64,000 bases of DNA from Edwardsiella piscicida. GTDB taxonomy: Bacteria > Pseudomonadota > Gammaproteobacteria > Enterobacterales > Enterobacteriaceae. The notes under the pieces are model-generated. The model was not told the DNA's origin, did no database searches, and saw only the letters and a program-made list of their open reading frames with translations. Location: the NCBI RefSeq assembly GCF_001896205.1, contig NZ_MPNU01000001.1:1616318-1680317 (forward strand). Direction: 5' to 3'. The position numbers and the translations under genes are program-made. The number at the start of each line of letters is the position of its first letter. Position 1 is the stretch's first letter. This document shows, piece after piece, positions 19,407 to 29,012 of the stretch.

Positions 19407-20348
19407 ATGGAGATCATCTACTACCACCCTTTTTTCACTGCCCAGACCTGGCTTGACGGTATGCGCCAGCGTCTGCCGCAGGCCCATATCCGTCAGTGGC
19501 AGCCGGGCGATGATAAGCCCGCCGACTATGCGCTGGTCTGGCAGCCCCCCTATGAGATGCTGGCCCAGCGCCAGGGGCTGCGCGCCATCTTTGCCCTTGG
19601 CGCCGGCGTGGATGCCATTCTGGCGCAGGCGCGCGCACACCCCGGGATTTTGCCGGCGGGGGTGCCGCTGGTGCGCCTGGAGGACACCGGAATGGCTCAG
19701 CAGATGGAGGAGTATGCCGTCGCGGCGGTGATGCGGTATTTCCGCCGCTTTGATGAGTATGAGCTGCAGCAGCGTCAGGGGATCTGGCGTTATCTGGCGC
19801 CCCATGCGGCGAGCTCGTTTACCGTGGGGGTGCTCGGCGCCGGGGTGCTGGGGGGAAGAGTGGCGCGTCGCCTGGCCTCCTTTGGTTTGCCGGTGCGCTG
19901 CTGGAGTCGAACGGTGAAGGATTATCCGCAGGTGCAAAGCTTTTACGGTAGCGAGCAGCTGCCCGCCTTTTTGCAGGGGCTGCAGCTGCTGATCAACCTG
20001 CTGCCGAATACGCCGCAGACCGTGGGCATACTGAATCAGCCCCTGTTTGCCCAGATGAACGCCGGCGCCTATATCATCAATCTGGCCCGCGGAGTGCACC
20101 TGGATCAGGATGCGCTGCTGGCGGCGCTGGGTAACGGTCAGGTGGCGGCGGCGACGCTGGATGTCTTCGCGCAAGAGCCGCTGGCGGCGGATCACCCGTT
20201 CTGGCAGCATCCGCGGGTGACCATAACGCCGCATATCGCGGCGATCACCCTGCCGCAGGTGGCGATGGACTATATCGCCGACAATATTCATGCGATCGAG
20301 GCCGGGCGGCGCCCAGAAGGGGTGGTCGATGTCGCGCGCGGCTACTGA
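19407..20348 (+). CDS. ghrA: Glyoxylate/hydroxypyruvate reductase A
   Basis: 313 residues, colinear with E. coli GhrA. It is a D-2-hydroxyacid dehydrogenase that reduces glyoxylate to glycolate and hydroxypyruvate to glycerate with NADPH. The nucleotide-binding motif GVLGAGVLGGRVAR is at about residues 143-156, the catalytic Arg in LARGVH near residue 230, and the His in ITPHIAAIT near residue 280. The end is DVARGY, as in E. coli (DRARGY). A good ribosome site (caggaggccgtc) precedes the ATG. It converges with the diguanylate cyclase gene, with 7 bases of overlap. Confidence 0.96.
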   Translation: MEIIYYHPFFTAQTWLDGMRQRLPQAHIRQWQPGDDKPADYALVWQPPYEMLAQRQGLRAIFALGAGVDAILAQARAHPGILPAGVPLVRLEDTGMAQQMEEYAVAAVMRYFRRFDEYELQQRQGIWRYLAPHAASSFTVGVLGAGVLGGRVARRLASFGLPVRCWSRTVKDYPQVQSFYGSEQLPAFLQGLQLLINLLPNTPQTVGILNQPLFAQMNAGAYIINLARGVHLDQDALLAALGNGQVAAATLDVFAQEPLAADHPFWQHPRVTITPHIAAITLPQVAMDYIADNIHAIEAGRRPEGVVDVARGY

Positions 20349-21778
20349 TCCGCCTGCGTCGGCGCAGGTGAGGACGGCGCGCCCTCCGCGCGCCGGGGCG
20401 GCAGGGTCACGCAGTGTTTGCCCCGGTGCTTGCTGATATACAGCCGATTGTCCGCCAGGGTCTTTAGCACCAGCAGCTCGCTGGCTTCGTCGCTGTCGCT
20501 GACGCCGATGCTAAGGCGCGCGCCGTAGCGTTCGGCCTCGGCCAACAGCGCGTTGCAGCACTGTGCCAGCGCGCCGATGTCCGGCACGTGTTTCTTATCG
20601 AGCAGGGCGGCAAACTCATCGCCGCCGATGCGGTAAAAGCGCCAGCCCTCCTGACGGCGGGCAAAGGCCGCCGCCAGCTGCGCCAGCAGGCGATCGCCCT
20701 CATCCTGACCCAGATCATCGTTTACCTGACCAAAGGCATCCAGATCCAGCAGCAGTAGGTAAAAGGGCTGCTGCTGATAGAGGCGCTGGGCGATGTCATA
20801 ATCATACTTACGCCGGTTATACAGCTTGGTCAGCGGATCGCGCAGCAGCGCCTTTTTGTCCAGCTCGACGCGTCGCTTGACGGCGTCATTAAAAAAGAGG
20901 CCGTTTTGGCGCGATGGCGTTTTCCCGGAGAGAAACTCCTCGCGCTCGCGTTCGATTTCACGCTTGATTTTTTTATAAAAGTAGCGCAGGAAAAAGATGG
21001 CACAGCCAAATGACAGAATAAAATAGAGCAGGTTAAATCCAATCAGCTTTAACAGATAGATGAAGGGGATATAGCCGACCAGCGTTGCCTTTTTCCCGTT
21101 AAGTAATTCGTTCTGTTGGATTACCTTTATTTCCAATGGTCTGTTACGCCACAGATTTTCACCGCGGATGCTGTCCGGCAGCAGCTGCGGCGCATTGGCT
21201 GAGCGGGCGATGAGTTTATTGTCGTCGTCAAACAGATAAAGATAAATCGGGGTGGTGGCGCTGTGTTGATCTAATACCTTTTCCAGACCATAAATATCCA
21301 GAAGGAATACCATGACCTTGCCGTCACCGGTGGTATATTTCAGATAAGGCAGCACGGTTTCGCCCCGATCCAGATGGCCATACCATTGACGCTGCTGGTG
21401 TCCGCGCATCTGCGCGATCAGCCGCTGCTTCTTATCATCAGAGAGCCAGTCGTGGGCGCGGTCATCCAGCAGTCGCAGGTGATCGCCATCCAGCAGATAG
21501 ACGCTGTTACCCCAGTGCAGATCGCGGGCGACGGCAAAGAGATCGGGGATCTGGCTGCCTTTTTTAGAGACATATTCAATAATTTTACTGCGCCGTTGGA
21601 TATTGCGATTATCGTTATCCAACTGACTTTTTGAAATGCCATTGACAATGGCAGAGGTCACTAGACGCATATTCTGCCATTCGCGGGCGCTGCTATAAAT
21701 AACCAATGCGCCGGAGCTGATAAATAAAATAACAAACAGACCTGCTACGGCTCTGCGTAAAGTCCTTTCCAGAACCAT
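20342..21778 (-). CDS. Membrane-anchored diguanylate cyclase (GGDEF)
   Basis: 478 residues. A first membrane helix lies at about 12-30, a periplasmic sensor region at about 32-235, a second helix at about 237-262 and a cytoplasmic GGDEF domain at about 315-460. The active-site GGDEF is intact at residues 385-389, so the enzyme should make cyclic di-GMP from two GTP. The RxxD inhibitory site usually found five residues before GGDEF is absent (the preceding residues are EGWRFYRI), suggesting no product inhibition by that route. The periplasmic part looks like a Cache-type sensor, ligand unknown. It replaces any pga/ycdT context of the E. coli ghrA neighbourhood. Confidence 0.88.
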   Translation of the reverse strand: MVLERTLRRAVAGLFVILFISSGALVIYSSAREWQNMRLVTSAIVNGISKSQLDNDNRNIQRRSKIIEYVSKKGSQIPDLFAVARDLHWGNSVYLLDGDHLRLLDDRAHDWLSDDKKQRLIAQMRGHQQRQWYGHLDRGETVLPYLKYTTGDGKVMVFLLDIYGLEKVLDQHSATTPIYLYLFDDDNKLIARSANAPQLLPDSIRGENLWRNRPLEIKVIQQNELLNGKKATLVGYIPFIYLLKLIGFNLLYFILSFGCAIFFLRYFYKKIKREIEREREEFLSGKTPSRQNGLFFNDAVKRRVELDKKALLRDPLTKLYNRRKYDYDIAQRLYQQQPFYLLLLDLDAFGQVNDDLGQDEGDRLLAQLAAAFARRQEGWRFYRIGGDEFAALLDKKHVPDIGALAQCCNALLAEAERYGARLSIGVSDSDEASELLVLKTLADNRLYISKHRGKHCVTLPPRRAEGAPSSPAPTQADQ

Positions 21779-22184
21779 CCCACGCTCCTGATAAAGACAG
21801 TCATCCTACGCTAGCGTTGGCGAGCCGCTGCTGGGGCAACGACCTGCGACCAATAGGACTATTTCGAGAGGCGCATGGTAAAGCAAAAATCATACAGTGA
21901 CAATTTTTTCAATAGGCGATTGGGCATGACGTTATATCGTGATTAATGTAATAGATTGGATGCTAACGGCTATCCGATCCGGGCGCGGCGATCGCTCACG
22001 TCGCGTTCGATATTACGCCGGGATATCCGGCGCGGCGGCGGCTGAAGCTGCGCCGGATCTTTGTTACAGTATGACCATGCCTCGCCGCCGTACAGGGCGT
22101 CGATGCCACGACCCGTAACGAAACGCCGATGAGGGTGCGTCGCCGAGGCGGCCCGATGCAGATTCAAGGAGAGGTGAGAGGTTT
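21779..22184. other. Divergent intergenic region before ycdX
   Basis: No ORF is supported. The part from 21870 to 21960 is AT-rich and probably holds the diguanylate cyclase promoter. A small GC-rich hairpin (tccggcgc at 22026-22033 with gcgccgga at 22050-22057) lies about 130 bases before ycdX. An in-frame-unrelated ATG at 22129 gives only a short shadow ORF overlapping ycdX. Confidence 0.5.
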
Positions 22185-22922
22185 ATGTATTCTGTCGATT
22201 TACATATGCATACCGTGGCCAGTACCCATGCCTACAGCACGCTGCATGACTATATCGCCCAGGCGGCGACGTGCGGCCTGCGCCTGTTTGCGATTACCGA
22301 TCATGGCCCGGATATGGCCGATGCTCCGCACCCCTGGCACTTTATGAATATGCGCGTCTGGCCGCGGACGGTAAACGGCGTCGGCATCCTGCGCGGGATC
22401 GAGGCGAACATCAAGAACCGCCAGGGTGATATCGACTGCCATGGCCGTATGCTGGCGGAGATGGACGTGGTCATCGCCGGCTTTCATGAGCCGGTGCTGG
22501 CGCCGGTCGATCGCGCGTTTCATACCGAGGCGCTGCTGGCGACGATCGCCCGCGGCGAGGCGGACATTATTTCGCACCCCGGCAATCCAAAGTATCCGTT
22601 AGATATTCCGGCGGTGGCTCGCGCCGCCGCCGAGCATGGGGTGGCGCTGGAGCTGAATAACTCCTCGTTTAGCCACTCGCGCGCGGGCAGCGCCGATAAC
22701 TGCCGGGCGATCGCGGCGGCGGTGCGCGATGCCGGCGGCTGGCTCTCCCTGGGCTCGGATGCGCATATCGCGTTTGATATGGGAAACTTTAGCCACTGTA
22801 TCCGGGTGCTGAATGAGGTAAACTTCCCGCCGGAGCGGGTGCTGAATGCCTCACCGCGGCGTGTGCTGGACTTTTTGCAGCGGCGGGGCAGACCGGCGAT
22901 CCCTGAATTTGCCGATTGGTGA
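22185..22922 (+). CDS. ycdX: PHP-family zinc phosphatase YcdX
   Basis: 245 residues. The PHP metal-binding motifs are visible: HMHTVAS near residue 7, AITDHGPDM near residue 37, GIEANI near residue 71, HPGNP near residue 130 and [11 protein letters not shown] near residue 192. The family uses a trinuclear zinc site to hydrolyse phosphate esters; the natural substrate is not settled. In E. coli YcdX is linked to swarming and is activated by the chaperone YcdY, whose gene follows here after a short gap, so the pair is probably one operon. The aaggagaggtgagaggttt sequence before the ATG is a strong ribosome site. Confidence 0.95.
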   Translation: MYSVDLHMHTVASTHAYSTLHDYIAQAATCGLRLFAITDHGPDMADAPHPWHFMNMRVWPRTVNGVGILRGIEANIKNRQGDIDCHGRMLAEMDVVIAGFHEPVLAPVDRAFHTEALLATIARGEADIISHPGNPKYPLDIPAVARAAAEHGVALELNNSSFSHSRAGSADNCRAIAAAVRDAGGWLSLGSDAHIAFDMGNFSHCIRVLNEVNFPPERVLNASPRRVLDFLQRRGRPAIPEFADW

Positions 22923-22970
22923 TGCGCATTGGTGACAATGTCACTTTTACGCTATTGGTCAGGAACGGAT

Positions 22971-23555
22971 ATGAACGATTTTTCCATAGTGTGTCGTCTG
23001 CTGGGCTCTCTGTTTGCCCGTCAGCCTCAGGATCCCCTGTTGGATCCGCTGTTTACCCTGCTACAGAATAACCAACTGCAGCAGTACTGGCCGCTGGAGC
23101 AGGATGCCCTGCTGGCGCGTTTGCAGGCCGCTGCAGGCGATCGCGGCGCGCTGGCGCAGGATTACCAGGGGCTGTTCGCCGCCGAGGGCGCGGTGGCAAC
23201 CCAGCGCAGCGCCTACCTGGCGGACGCCGAGGAGCAGCAGGTGCGCGACTTTTTGCTGCAGCGCGGTATGCCGCTGGGGGCCGGGGCGGCGGACAGCTTT
23301 GGCCAGCTGCTGCTGGCGGCCTCGTGGCTGGAGGATCAGGGGCAGCGTGACGAGGTGTTGGCCCAGGCCAGCCTGTTCGATGTGTATTTGATGCCGTGGG
23401 CTGCCCAGTTTCTGGGCAAGGTCGAGGCTCATGCGCGCACGCCGTTTTACCGTACGCTGGCGGAGCTGACCCGTGAGGCGCTGCAGGCGCTGCGCGACGA
23501 TCTGGCAGAGGACGAAGAGGGAATGGCGGACGACGAAGACGGCGACGCTGCCTGA
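22971..23555 (+). CDS. ycdY: YcdY, TorD/NarJ-like chaperone for YcdX
   Basis: 194 residues from the ATG at 22971, preceded by aggaacggat and aligning with E. coli MNEFSILCRVLGSL. An upstream ATG at 22929 has no matching sequence. The all-helical fold belongs to the family of redox-enzyme maturation chaperones; in E. coli YcdY binds YcdX and promotes zinc insertion. Conserved stretches are LLAASWLEDQGQRDEV and FLGKVEAHARTPFYRTLAELTREA. The C-terminus is a strongly acidic tail (EDEEGMADDEDGDAA). Confidence 0.92.
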   Translation: MNDFSIVCRLLGSLFARQPQDPLLDPLFTLLQNNQLQQYWPLEQDALLARLQAAAGDRGALAQDYQGLFAAEGAVATQRSAYLADAEEQQVRDFLLQRGMPLGAGAADSFGQLLLAASWLEDQGQRDEVLAQASLFDVYLMPWAAQFLGKVEAHARTPFYRTLAELTREALQALRDDLAEDEEGMADDEDGDAA

Positions 23556-23601
23556 CGCGATCTTCGCTATCCCCCGGCGTCGCCGGGGGCAACAAGACAA
23601 A

Positions 23602-23627
23602 AAAACGGCGCCGCGTGGCGCCGTTTT
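23602..23627. terminator. Bidirectional terminator between ycdY and yceB
   Basis: An 11-bp stem (aaaacggcgcc/ggcgccgtttt) with a GCGT loop and A/T runs on both sides lies between the convergent genes ycdY and yceB. Confidence 0.85.
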
Positions 23628-23658
23628 ACCGCAGGGTGAAGCGCTGCGCGACCTGATA

Positions 23659-24222
23659 TCAGTCGGTCAGCGGGATCACCAGCTCACCGGGCTTGACCTC
23701 TAGCCCTTTGGCCAGTTTCCGGGCGATAGCCTCGGTCTTGCTGTTCTCCGGATTGAGCACATAGGCCGGCTGCTGATCAAAATAGCTGCGCAGGGACTGG
23801 TTCAGGTAAGGCACCAGCGCCTTCATCAGCGTCTCCATTTTCTCCGGCTGCACCTTATAGTCCACCAGGGTTAAATCGCGCAGGTAGATGGCGCCCTCAT
23901 CGCGCTGGTATACCGGCTTGGCGCGCAGCGTCAGCTGCAGTTCGCTCTGCTGGGGACCCAGAATGGAGCTGATGGCGACGTTGGCGTGGCCGCTCAGCGT
24001 AATGGTGTTGGGCTCACTGCGGCCAATTTGGCTGCTGAGCTGATCCAGCGTGATGCGAGCATCGACCAGGCCGGGGACCCCGATCTGTTTTTCAAACTGG
24101 CTGTGCTTATCCAGGTAGGTATTGATCTGCTGCTCGCTGACGCTGTAGCTGGTCAGCTTATTACAGGCAGTCAGCACCAGACCGGCGACCAGAACCGCAG
24201 CGGTAAACCCTAGTTTTCTCAT
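23659..24222 (-). CDS. yceB: YceB lipoprotein (DUF1439)
   Basis: 187 residues from the ATG at 24220-24222, preceded by gaggcttcattc. The lipoprotein signal peptide ends LVLTAC with Cys20 lipidated. Conserved DUF1439 stretches such as SQIGRSEPNTITLSGHA and VKPGELVIPLTD match E. coli YceB, whose function is unknown. The frame is open upstream to 24321, but that part lacks signal-peptide features. It lies next to mdtH on the same strand, as in E. coli. Confidence 0.92.
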   Translation of the reverse strand: MRKLGFTAAVLVAGLVLTACNKLTSYSVSEQQINTYLDKHSQFEKQIGVPGLVDARITLDQLSSQIGRSEPNTITLSGHANVAISSILGPQQSELQLTLRAKPVYQRDEGAIYLRDLTLVDYKVQPEKMETLMKALVPYLNQSLRSYFDQQPAYVLNPENSKTEAIARKLAKGLEVKPGELVIPLTD

Positions 24223-24395
24223 GAATGAAGCCTCGGCGACGGGAACAACCCGATACATAAAACGCTGATTGTGACACAGATAACCGCGGGGAAAAACCGC
24301 CGTAACGGGATGAAGCGCCACGCAGCACGTACCTTACAGCATAAATGCTGGGGGCTGCGGCGGGGATCGGATAAGACTGAATTCCCGCCGCCGCG

Positions 24396-25604
24396 TTAGC
24401 TGGAGCGGGGCTGGCGCGTGGTGCAGGGTGCCCGTAGTGAAAACTGCCAGTAGAGCAGCGCCAGCGTCAGCAAACCGATGATCCCCAGCAGCGCCCAGGG
24501 GAGCTCGGGCATGGCCAGGCTGCGTCCTATATCATACATCCAGCCGCCGCCGGTGTAGCCGAGGGCGCCACCCAGCGCCAGTCCGAGGCGACTAAAGCCC
24601 ATGTAGCTGCCGCGCGCCCGGGCATCGGCCAGCGAGGCGCTAAGGGTTTCGCGCGCCGGCTCGGCGATAATCGAGCCGAGATAGAAGCAGCAGATCAGCG
24701 CAAACAGCGACTGTAGCGTGGTGCTCAGCCCCAGAGGGAACAGGCTGAGGGTCATCAGCAGCAGGCCGAACATCAGGCGCTGCTCCAGGCTGAAGCGCTT
24801 TTCACTCCAGCGGGCGATAGGGTAGAGCAGCGTCAGCGACAGCGCCGCCTCAATGGCGTACATCCATTTCACTGCGCCCGGTCCGCCGGCGATGTCGTTG
24901 ACCACGATCGGCAGCATCAGCATGACCTGCACCGCCAGCATATAGTAACCGGTGAGGGTGAGCACATAGGTCAAAAAGCGCCGATCGCGCACCACGCGCA
25001 GCATGCCTTCGCGCACCGGCGCCCGGATGGTCGAAATACGGTAGGCCGGCAGCAGCCAGGCGTTCCACGCGGCGGCCAGCACAAAGAGGGCGGCGCCGGC
25101 CCAGCACACGTAATGGAAGTCATAGGCCAGCAGCCAGCTGCCGATCAGGGCGCCGATCACCGCGCCGGCGCTGTCCTGCATCATCAACAGGGAGTAGAAG
25201 CGGCCGCGCTCATGGGGACGGGTGAGCTTGATCACCAGCGCGGTTCGTGGGGGATCGAACAGTGTACCGCCCAGGGCGGAAAGTGCGCAGGAGGCCCAGA
25301 GGATCCACGGCTCGCTGGCGACGGCCATCGTGGCGAACCCGGCGGCGCGCAGCAGCATGCCGCTGACGATCATCGGCTTGGCGCCGACGCGATCGGCGAT
25401 CGCCCCGCCGAAGATGCCCAGCCCCTGCTGCAGCAGCTGGCGCAGGCCGAGGGCGATGCCGACCATCAGAGCGGCCCAGCCCAGCTGGTCGACAAAGCGG
25501 ATAGAGATGAGGGGAAAAACGACAAAGAAGCCCAGCACGACCAGCAGATTATCGATCAGGAGAAAGTACTTCCCCGATCGCCTGGCCTGTAATACCAGCG
25601 ACAT
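24396..25604 (-). CDS. mdtH: MFS multidrug transporter MdtH
   Basis: 402 residues with 12 hydrophobic helices, colinear with E. coli MdtH ([20 protein letters not shown] near residue 16; [20 protein letters not shown] near residue 310). It is a DHA1-type proton antiporter; in E. coli it gives low-level quinolone resistance when overproduced. The ATG at 25604 follows the region with the 15-base palindrome AACGTACGGTACGTT, a candidate operator. It is divergent from rimJ. Confidence 0.95.
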   Translation of the reverse strand: MSLVLQARRSGKYFLLIDNLLVVLGFFVVFPLISIRFVDQLGWAALMVGIALGLRQLLQQGLGIFGGAIADRVGAKPMIVSGMLLRAAGFATMAVASEPWILWASCALSALGGTLFDPPRTALVIKLTRPHERGRFYSLLMMQDSAGAVIGALIGSWLLAYDFHYVCWAGAALFVLAAAWNAWLLPAYRISTIRAPVREGMLRVVRDRRFLTYVLTLTGYYMLAVQVMLMLPIVVNDIAGGPGAVKWMYAIEAALSLTLLYPIARWSEKRFSLEQRLMFGLLLMTLSLFPLGLSTTLQSLFALICCFYLGSIIAEPARETLSASLADARARGSYMGFSRLGLALGGALGYTGGGWMYDIGRSLAMPELPWALLGIIGLLTLALLYWQFSLRAPCTTRQPRSS

Positions 25605-25921
25605 GTTCCACCATTGAGCGCGAGTAAAGCGATAACGTACGGTACGTTCATTTTCGCCGTTTCACGAAAGCAAAAACAGAGAAATGATAGATTGGCTGAA
25701 TAAACAGTAAATTGTATGGTCGGGATGACAAGTTGTGGAATATAGCGTTAAGCGACTAGCAGATCCGGGAGAAATTACTGAGCGCGGAGCGCGTTTGTAT
25801 ATTATAACGCCAGTCAATGACTTACCGACCATGGACAGAGAGGTTATAGTTATCGGTACGGCGCCGGGGACCGAGAGGGGGCCGGTACCATTCGATGACT
25901 GCAATGCACACGGAGGGATTC
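25605..25921. other. mdtH/rimJ divergent region
   Basis: 317 bases without a gene. It contains an inverted repeat near mdtH (25634-25648), AT-rich sequence from 25660 to 25860 likely holding the divergent promoters, and the rimJ ribosome site cggaggga just before 25922. Short ORFs here are not conserved-looking. Confidence 0.55.
25634..25648. promoter_or_regulatory. 15-base palindrome upstream of mdtH (candidate operator)
   Basis: AACGTAC and GTACGTT flank a single central base, a perfect dyad about 30 bases before the mdtH start codon. The size and position suit a repressor site, but I cannot name the regulator. Confidence 0.4.
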
Positions 25922-26506
25922 ATGTTTGGCTATGGCAATGCGGGCCCCAGGGTTCGCCTGACCACGGATCGGCTGATCGTGCGGCTGGTCAACGAACGCG
26001 ACGCGCACCGGCTGGCCGATTACTATGCGGAAAACCGCGACTTTTTGCGCCCTTGGGAGCCGATCCGCGATGAGAGTCACTGCTACCCGACCGGCTGGCA
26101 GGCCCGGCTGTCGATGATCCGTGAGCTGCAAAAGCAGGGCGGCGCGTTTTATTTCATCCTGTTAGGCCACGATGAGCAGGAGGTGCGCGGGGTTGCTAAC
26201 TTCAGCAATGTGCTGCGCGGCGCATTTCACGCCTGCTTTTTGGGCTATTCGGTGGCGGCCCAGTGGCAGGGGCAAGGGGTGATGTATGAAGGGCTCCAGG
26301 CGGCGATACGCTATATGCAGCGTCAGCAGCATATGCACCGTATCATGGCTAACTATATGCCGCACAACCAGCGCAGCGGTGCCCTGCTGCAGCGCCTGGG
26401 GTTCGAAAAAGAGGGATATGCCAAAAACTACCTGTTAATCAATGGAAAATGGCAGGATCATGTCTTGACCGCCCTGACGAATCCCGAGTGGACCGTGGGG
26501 CGCTGA
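25922..26506 (+). CDS. rimJ: Ribosomal protein S5 alanine N-acetyltransferase
   Basis: 194 residues from the ATG at 25922, matching the E. coli start MFGY and its length; ORF codons upstream to 25895 are excluded because cggagggattc positions the ribosome at 25922. It is a GNAT acetyltransferase that modifies the N-terminal Ala of ribosomal protein S5 and also helps 30S assembly. The acetyl-CoA motif is around [16 protein letters not shown] near residue 118, and the C-terminal [23 protein letters not shown] is diagnostic. yceH follows after 38 bases on the same strand. Confidence 0.96.
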   Translation: MFGYGNAGPRVRLTTDRLIVRLVNERDAHRLADYYAENRDFLRPWEPIRDESHCYPTGWQARLSMIRELQKQGGAFYFILLGHDEQEVRGVANFSNVLRGAFHACFLGYSVAAQWQGQGVMYEGLQAAIRYMQRQQHMHRIMANYMPHNQRSGALLQRLGFEKEGYAKNYLLINGKWQDHVLTALTNPEWTVGR

Positions 26507-26544
26507 CGCCGCAGAATGGATGAACGACCTGGAGATAGTCCCGC

Positions 26545-27195
26545 ATGATTAAACATATTCTTTCCCCGCTGGAGGCGCGCGTCATCGGCTGCTTTTTGGA
26601 AAAGCAGATCACGACGCCGGAGCAGTATCCGCTGTCGCTCAACGCGCTGACGACCGCCTGTAACCAGAAAACCAACCGCGAGCCGGTGCTGGAGCTGAGC
26701 GAGAGCGAGGTGCAAAACGCGCTGGATCTGCTGATCCGTAAGCACCGGATCCGCAGCGTGAATGCGCCGGGCAGCCGGGTGGTGAAGTATGAGCACCGCT
26801 TCTGCAACTCTGAGTTCGGCGATCTGCGCTTTAGCGCGGCGGAGGTCGCGCTGATTTGCTGCCTGCTGCTGCGCGGCCCGCAGACGCCGGGCGAGCTACG
26901 TACCCGCTGTAACCGTCTGTATGCTTTTGCCGATGTGACTGAGGCGGAGCAGGCGCTCAATCGCCTGGCTGAGCGTGAGGATGGGCCGTTTGTGCAGCGC
27001 CTGGCGCGTGAGCCGGGACGGCGGGAGAGCCGCTATGCCCATCTGTTCTGCGGCGAGGTGGCGGCGGATACGCTGCCGTCGACGCCGCTCGCCGCGCCGG
27101 AGGCGCTCGGTGAGCGGGTGGCCGCGCTGGAGGCCGAGGTCGCCGCGCTGAAGCAGCAGCTGGCCCGCCTGCTGGGCGACGATCAGGCCTCATAG
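26545..27195 (+). CDS. yceH: YceH family protein (UPF0502/DUF480)
   Basis: 216 residues. The two-winged-helix DUF480 fold is indicated by [40 protein letters not shown] at the N-terminus and by [14 protein letters not shown] near residue 110. A C-terminal coiled coil ([22 protein letters not shown]) ends the protein. The function is unknown. It is the usual gene between rimJ and murJ. Confidence 0.92.
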   Translation: MIKHILSPLEARVIGCFLEKQITTPEQYPLSLNALTTACNQKTNREPVLELSESEVQNALDLLIRKHRIRSVNAPGSRVVKYEHRFCNSEFGDLRFSAAEVALICCLLLRGPQTPGELRTRCNRLYAFADVTEAEQALNRLAEREDGPFVQRLAREPGRRESRYAHLFCGEVAADTLPSTPLAAPEALGERVAALEAEVAALKQQLARLLGDDQAS

Positions 27196-27353
27196 TCGCA
27201 CTTTCGGCCGCGCTGCGCTGAATTAATCGTCGGGCGGTCGGGGAACTCGCCTTTTGTTACATCCTGCGCTGGCTATTCATCATGGGATAAGTAGACTAGT
27301 TGGCCTGTTTTCCCCGCCGCCCGCGGCGGGGCCGCAACCCTGACGATGAACCG

Positions 27354-28892
27354 ATGAATCTACTTAAATCACTGGCTGCGGTCAGCTCAATGACCCTCTT
27401 TTCGCGCGTGCTGGGGTTTGCCCGCGACGCGCTGGTCGCCAGGATCTTTGGCGCCGGGATGGCGACCGATGCCTTTTTTGTGGCCTTCAAGCTGCCCAAC
27501 CTGCTACGGCGGATCTTTGCCGAGGGCGCCTTTTCCCAGGCCTTTGTGCCGATCCTGGCGGAGTATAAAAACCAGCAGGGCGAGCAGGCGACGCAGACCT
27601 TTATCGCCTACGTCAGCGGTCTATTGACCCTGATTTTGGCGCTGGTGACGCTGCTCGGTATGCTGGCGGCCCCCTGGGTTATCTATGCCACCGCGCCCGG
27701 CTTCGCCGATACGCCGGACAAGTTTGCGCTGACCAGCGCGCTGCTGCGCATCACCTTTCCCTATATCTTGCTCATCTCCTTGGCCTCGATGGCCGGCGCG
27801 GTGCTGAATACCTGGAACCGTTTTTCGGTACCGGCCTTTGCGCCGACGCTGCTGAACGTCAGCATGATCGGCTTTGCGCTGTTTGTGGCGCCGTACTGCC
27901 ATCCGCCGATCCTGGCGCTGGCCTGGGCCGTGCTGGTGGGTGGCGTGCTGCAGCTGGGGTATCAGCTGCCGCACCTGAAGAAGATAGGCATGCTGGTGCT
28001 GCCGCGCCTCAACCTGCACGATCGCGGGGTATGGCGGGTGCTCAAGCTGATGGGGCCGGCGATTGTCGGGGTTTCTGTCAGCCAAATCTCGCTGATCATC
28101 AATACTATTTTCGCCTCTTTCCTGGTCTCGGGCTCCGTTTCCTGGATGTACTATGCCGACCGCCTGATGGAGCTGCCGTCGGGGGTGCTGGGGGTCGCGC
28201 TGGGGACGATTCTGCTGCCGTCGCTGGCCAAAAGCTTCTCCTCTGGCCGCTTGGACGACTATAACCGTCTGCTGGACTGGGGGCTGCGCCTCTGCTTTCT
28301 GCTGGCGCTGCCCTGCGCCGTGGCGCTGGGGGTGATCGCGAAGCCGCTGACGGTGGCGCTGTTCCAGTATGGTAAATTCAGCGCCTTTGATGCGGCGATG
28401 ACCCAGCGAGCGCTGGTGGCCTACTCCATCGGCCTGCTCGGGATTATCATGGTGAAGATCCTGGCGCCGGGCTTTTACTCTCGCCAGGATATCAAGACGC
28501 CGGTGAAGATCGCCATCGTCACGCTGATCCTGACCCAGGTGATGAACCTGATCTTTATCGGTCCCCTAAAGCATGCCGGGCTGTCGCTCTCCATCGGCCT
28601 GGCCGCCTGCCTGAATGCCGGTCTGCTGTACTGGCAGCTGCGGCGTCAGCGTCTGTTCACGCCGCAGAAGGGGTGGCTGGGATTCCTGGGTAAGCTGGTG
28701 CTGGCGGTGCTGGTGATGACGGCGGTGCTGATCGGCATGATGTGGCTGATGCCGGCGTGGGATATCGGAAATATGCCTTATCGCCTGCTGCGTCTGGTGG
28801 GGCTGGTGGTGGCCGGCGCGGTCAGCTACTTTGCGGTGCTGGCGCTGCTGGGATTCCGCCTGCGCGACTTTACCCGCAGCGCGGTGCTGTAA
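27354..28892 (+). CDS. murJ: Lipid II flippase MurJ
   Basis: 512 residues from the ATG at 27354, which aligns with [22 protein letters not shown] of E. coli MurJ; 18 extra in-frame codons upstream are not conserved. A MOP-superfamily membrane protein with about 14 helices that exports lipid II to the periplasm for peptidoglycan synthesis; essential in E. coli. The functionally important arginines in the first helices (for example [17 protein letters not shown]) are present. A terminator follows. Confidence 0.96.
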   Translation: MNLLKSLAAVSSMTLFSRVLGFARDALVARIFGAGMATDAFFVAFKLPNLLRRIFAEGAFSQAFVPILAEYKNQQGEQATQTFIAYVSGLLTLILALVTLLGMLAAPWVIYATAPGFADTPDKFALTSALLRITFPYILLISLASMAGAVLNTWNRFSVPAFAPTLLNVSMIGFALFVAPYCHPPILALAWAVLVGGVLQLGYQLPHLKKIGMLVLPRLNLHDRGVWRVLKLMGPAIVGVSVSQISLIINTIFASFLVSGSVSWMYYADRLMELPSGVLGVALGTILLPSLAKSFSSGRLDDYNRLLDWGLRLCFLLALPCAVALGVIAKPLTVALFQYGKFSAFDAAMTQRALVAYSIGLLGIIMVKILAPGFYSRQDIKTPVKIAIVTLILTQVMNLIFIGPLKHAGLSLSIGLAACLNAGLLYWQLRRQRLFTPQKGWLGFLGKLVLAVLVMTAVLIGMMWLMPAWDIGNMPYRLLRLVGLVVAGAVSYFAVLALLGFRLRDFTRSAVL

Positions 28893-28926
28893 ACGTCGGG
28901 GCAGCGGCTGCCCGCGATCGCGCTCA

Positions 28927-28959
28927 TAAAAAAGCCACCTGCGGTGCGGGTGGCTTTTT
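28927..28959. terminator. Bidirectional terminator between murJ and argS
   Basis: The stem agccacc/ggtggct is flanked by A6 and T5 runs, so it can end transcription of both convergent genes. Confidence 0.85.
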
Positions 28960-29012
28960 GCTATCAACCTCAGATCGCCGCCCGTGGCGGCGGCGATCGT
29001 GTCGGCGCGGCG

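Noticed and set aside
24357-24400. GC-rich hairpin at the end of mdtH
   Set aside because: The loop is about 20 bases, the stem overlaps the mdtH end and no T run follows in the right direction, so a terminator call is not supported.
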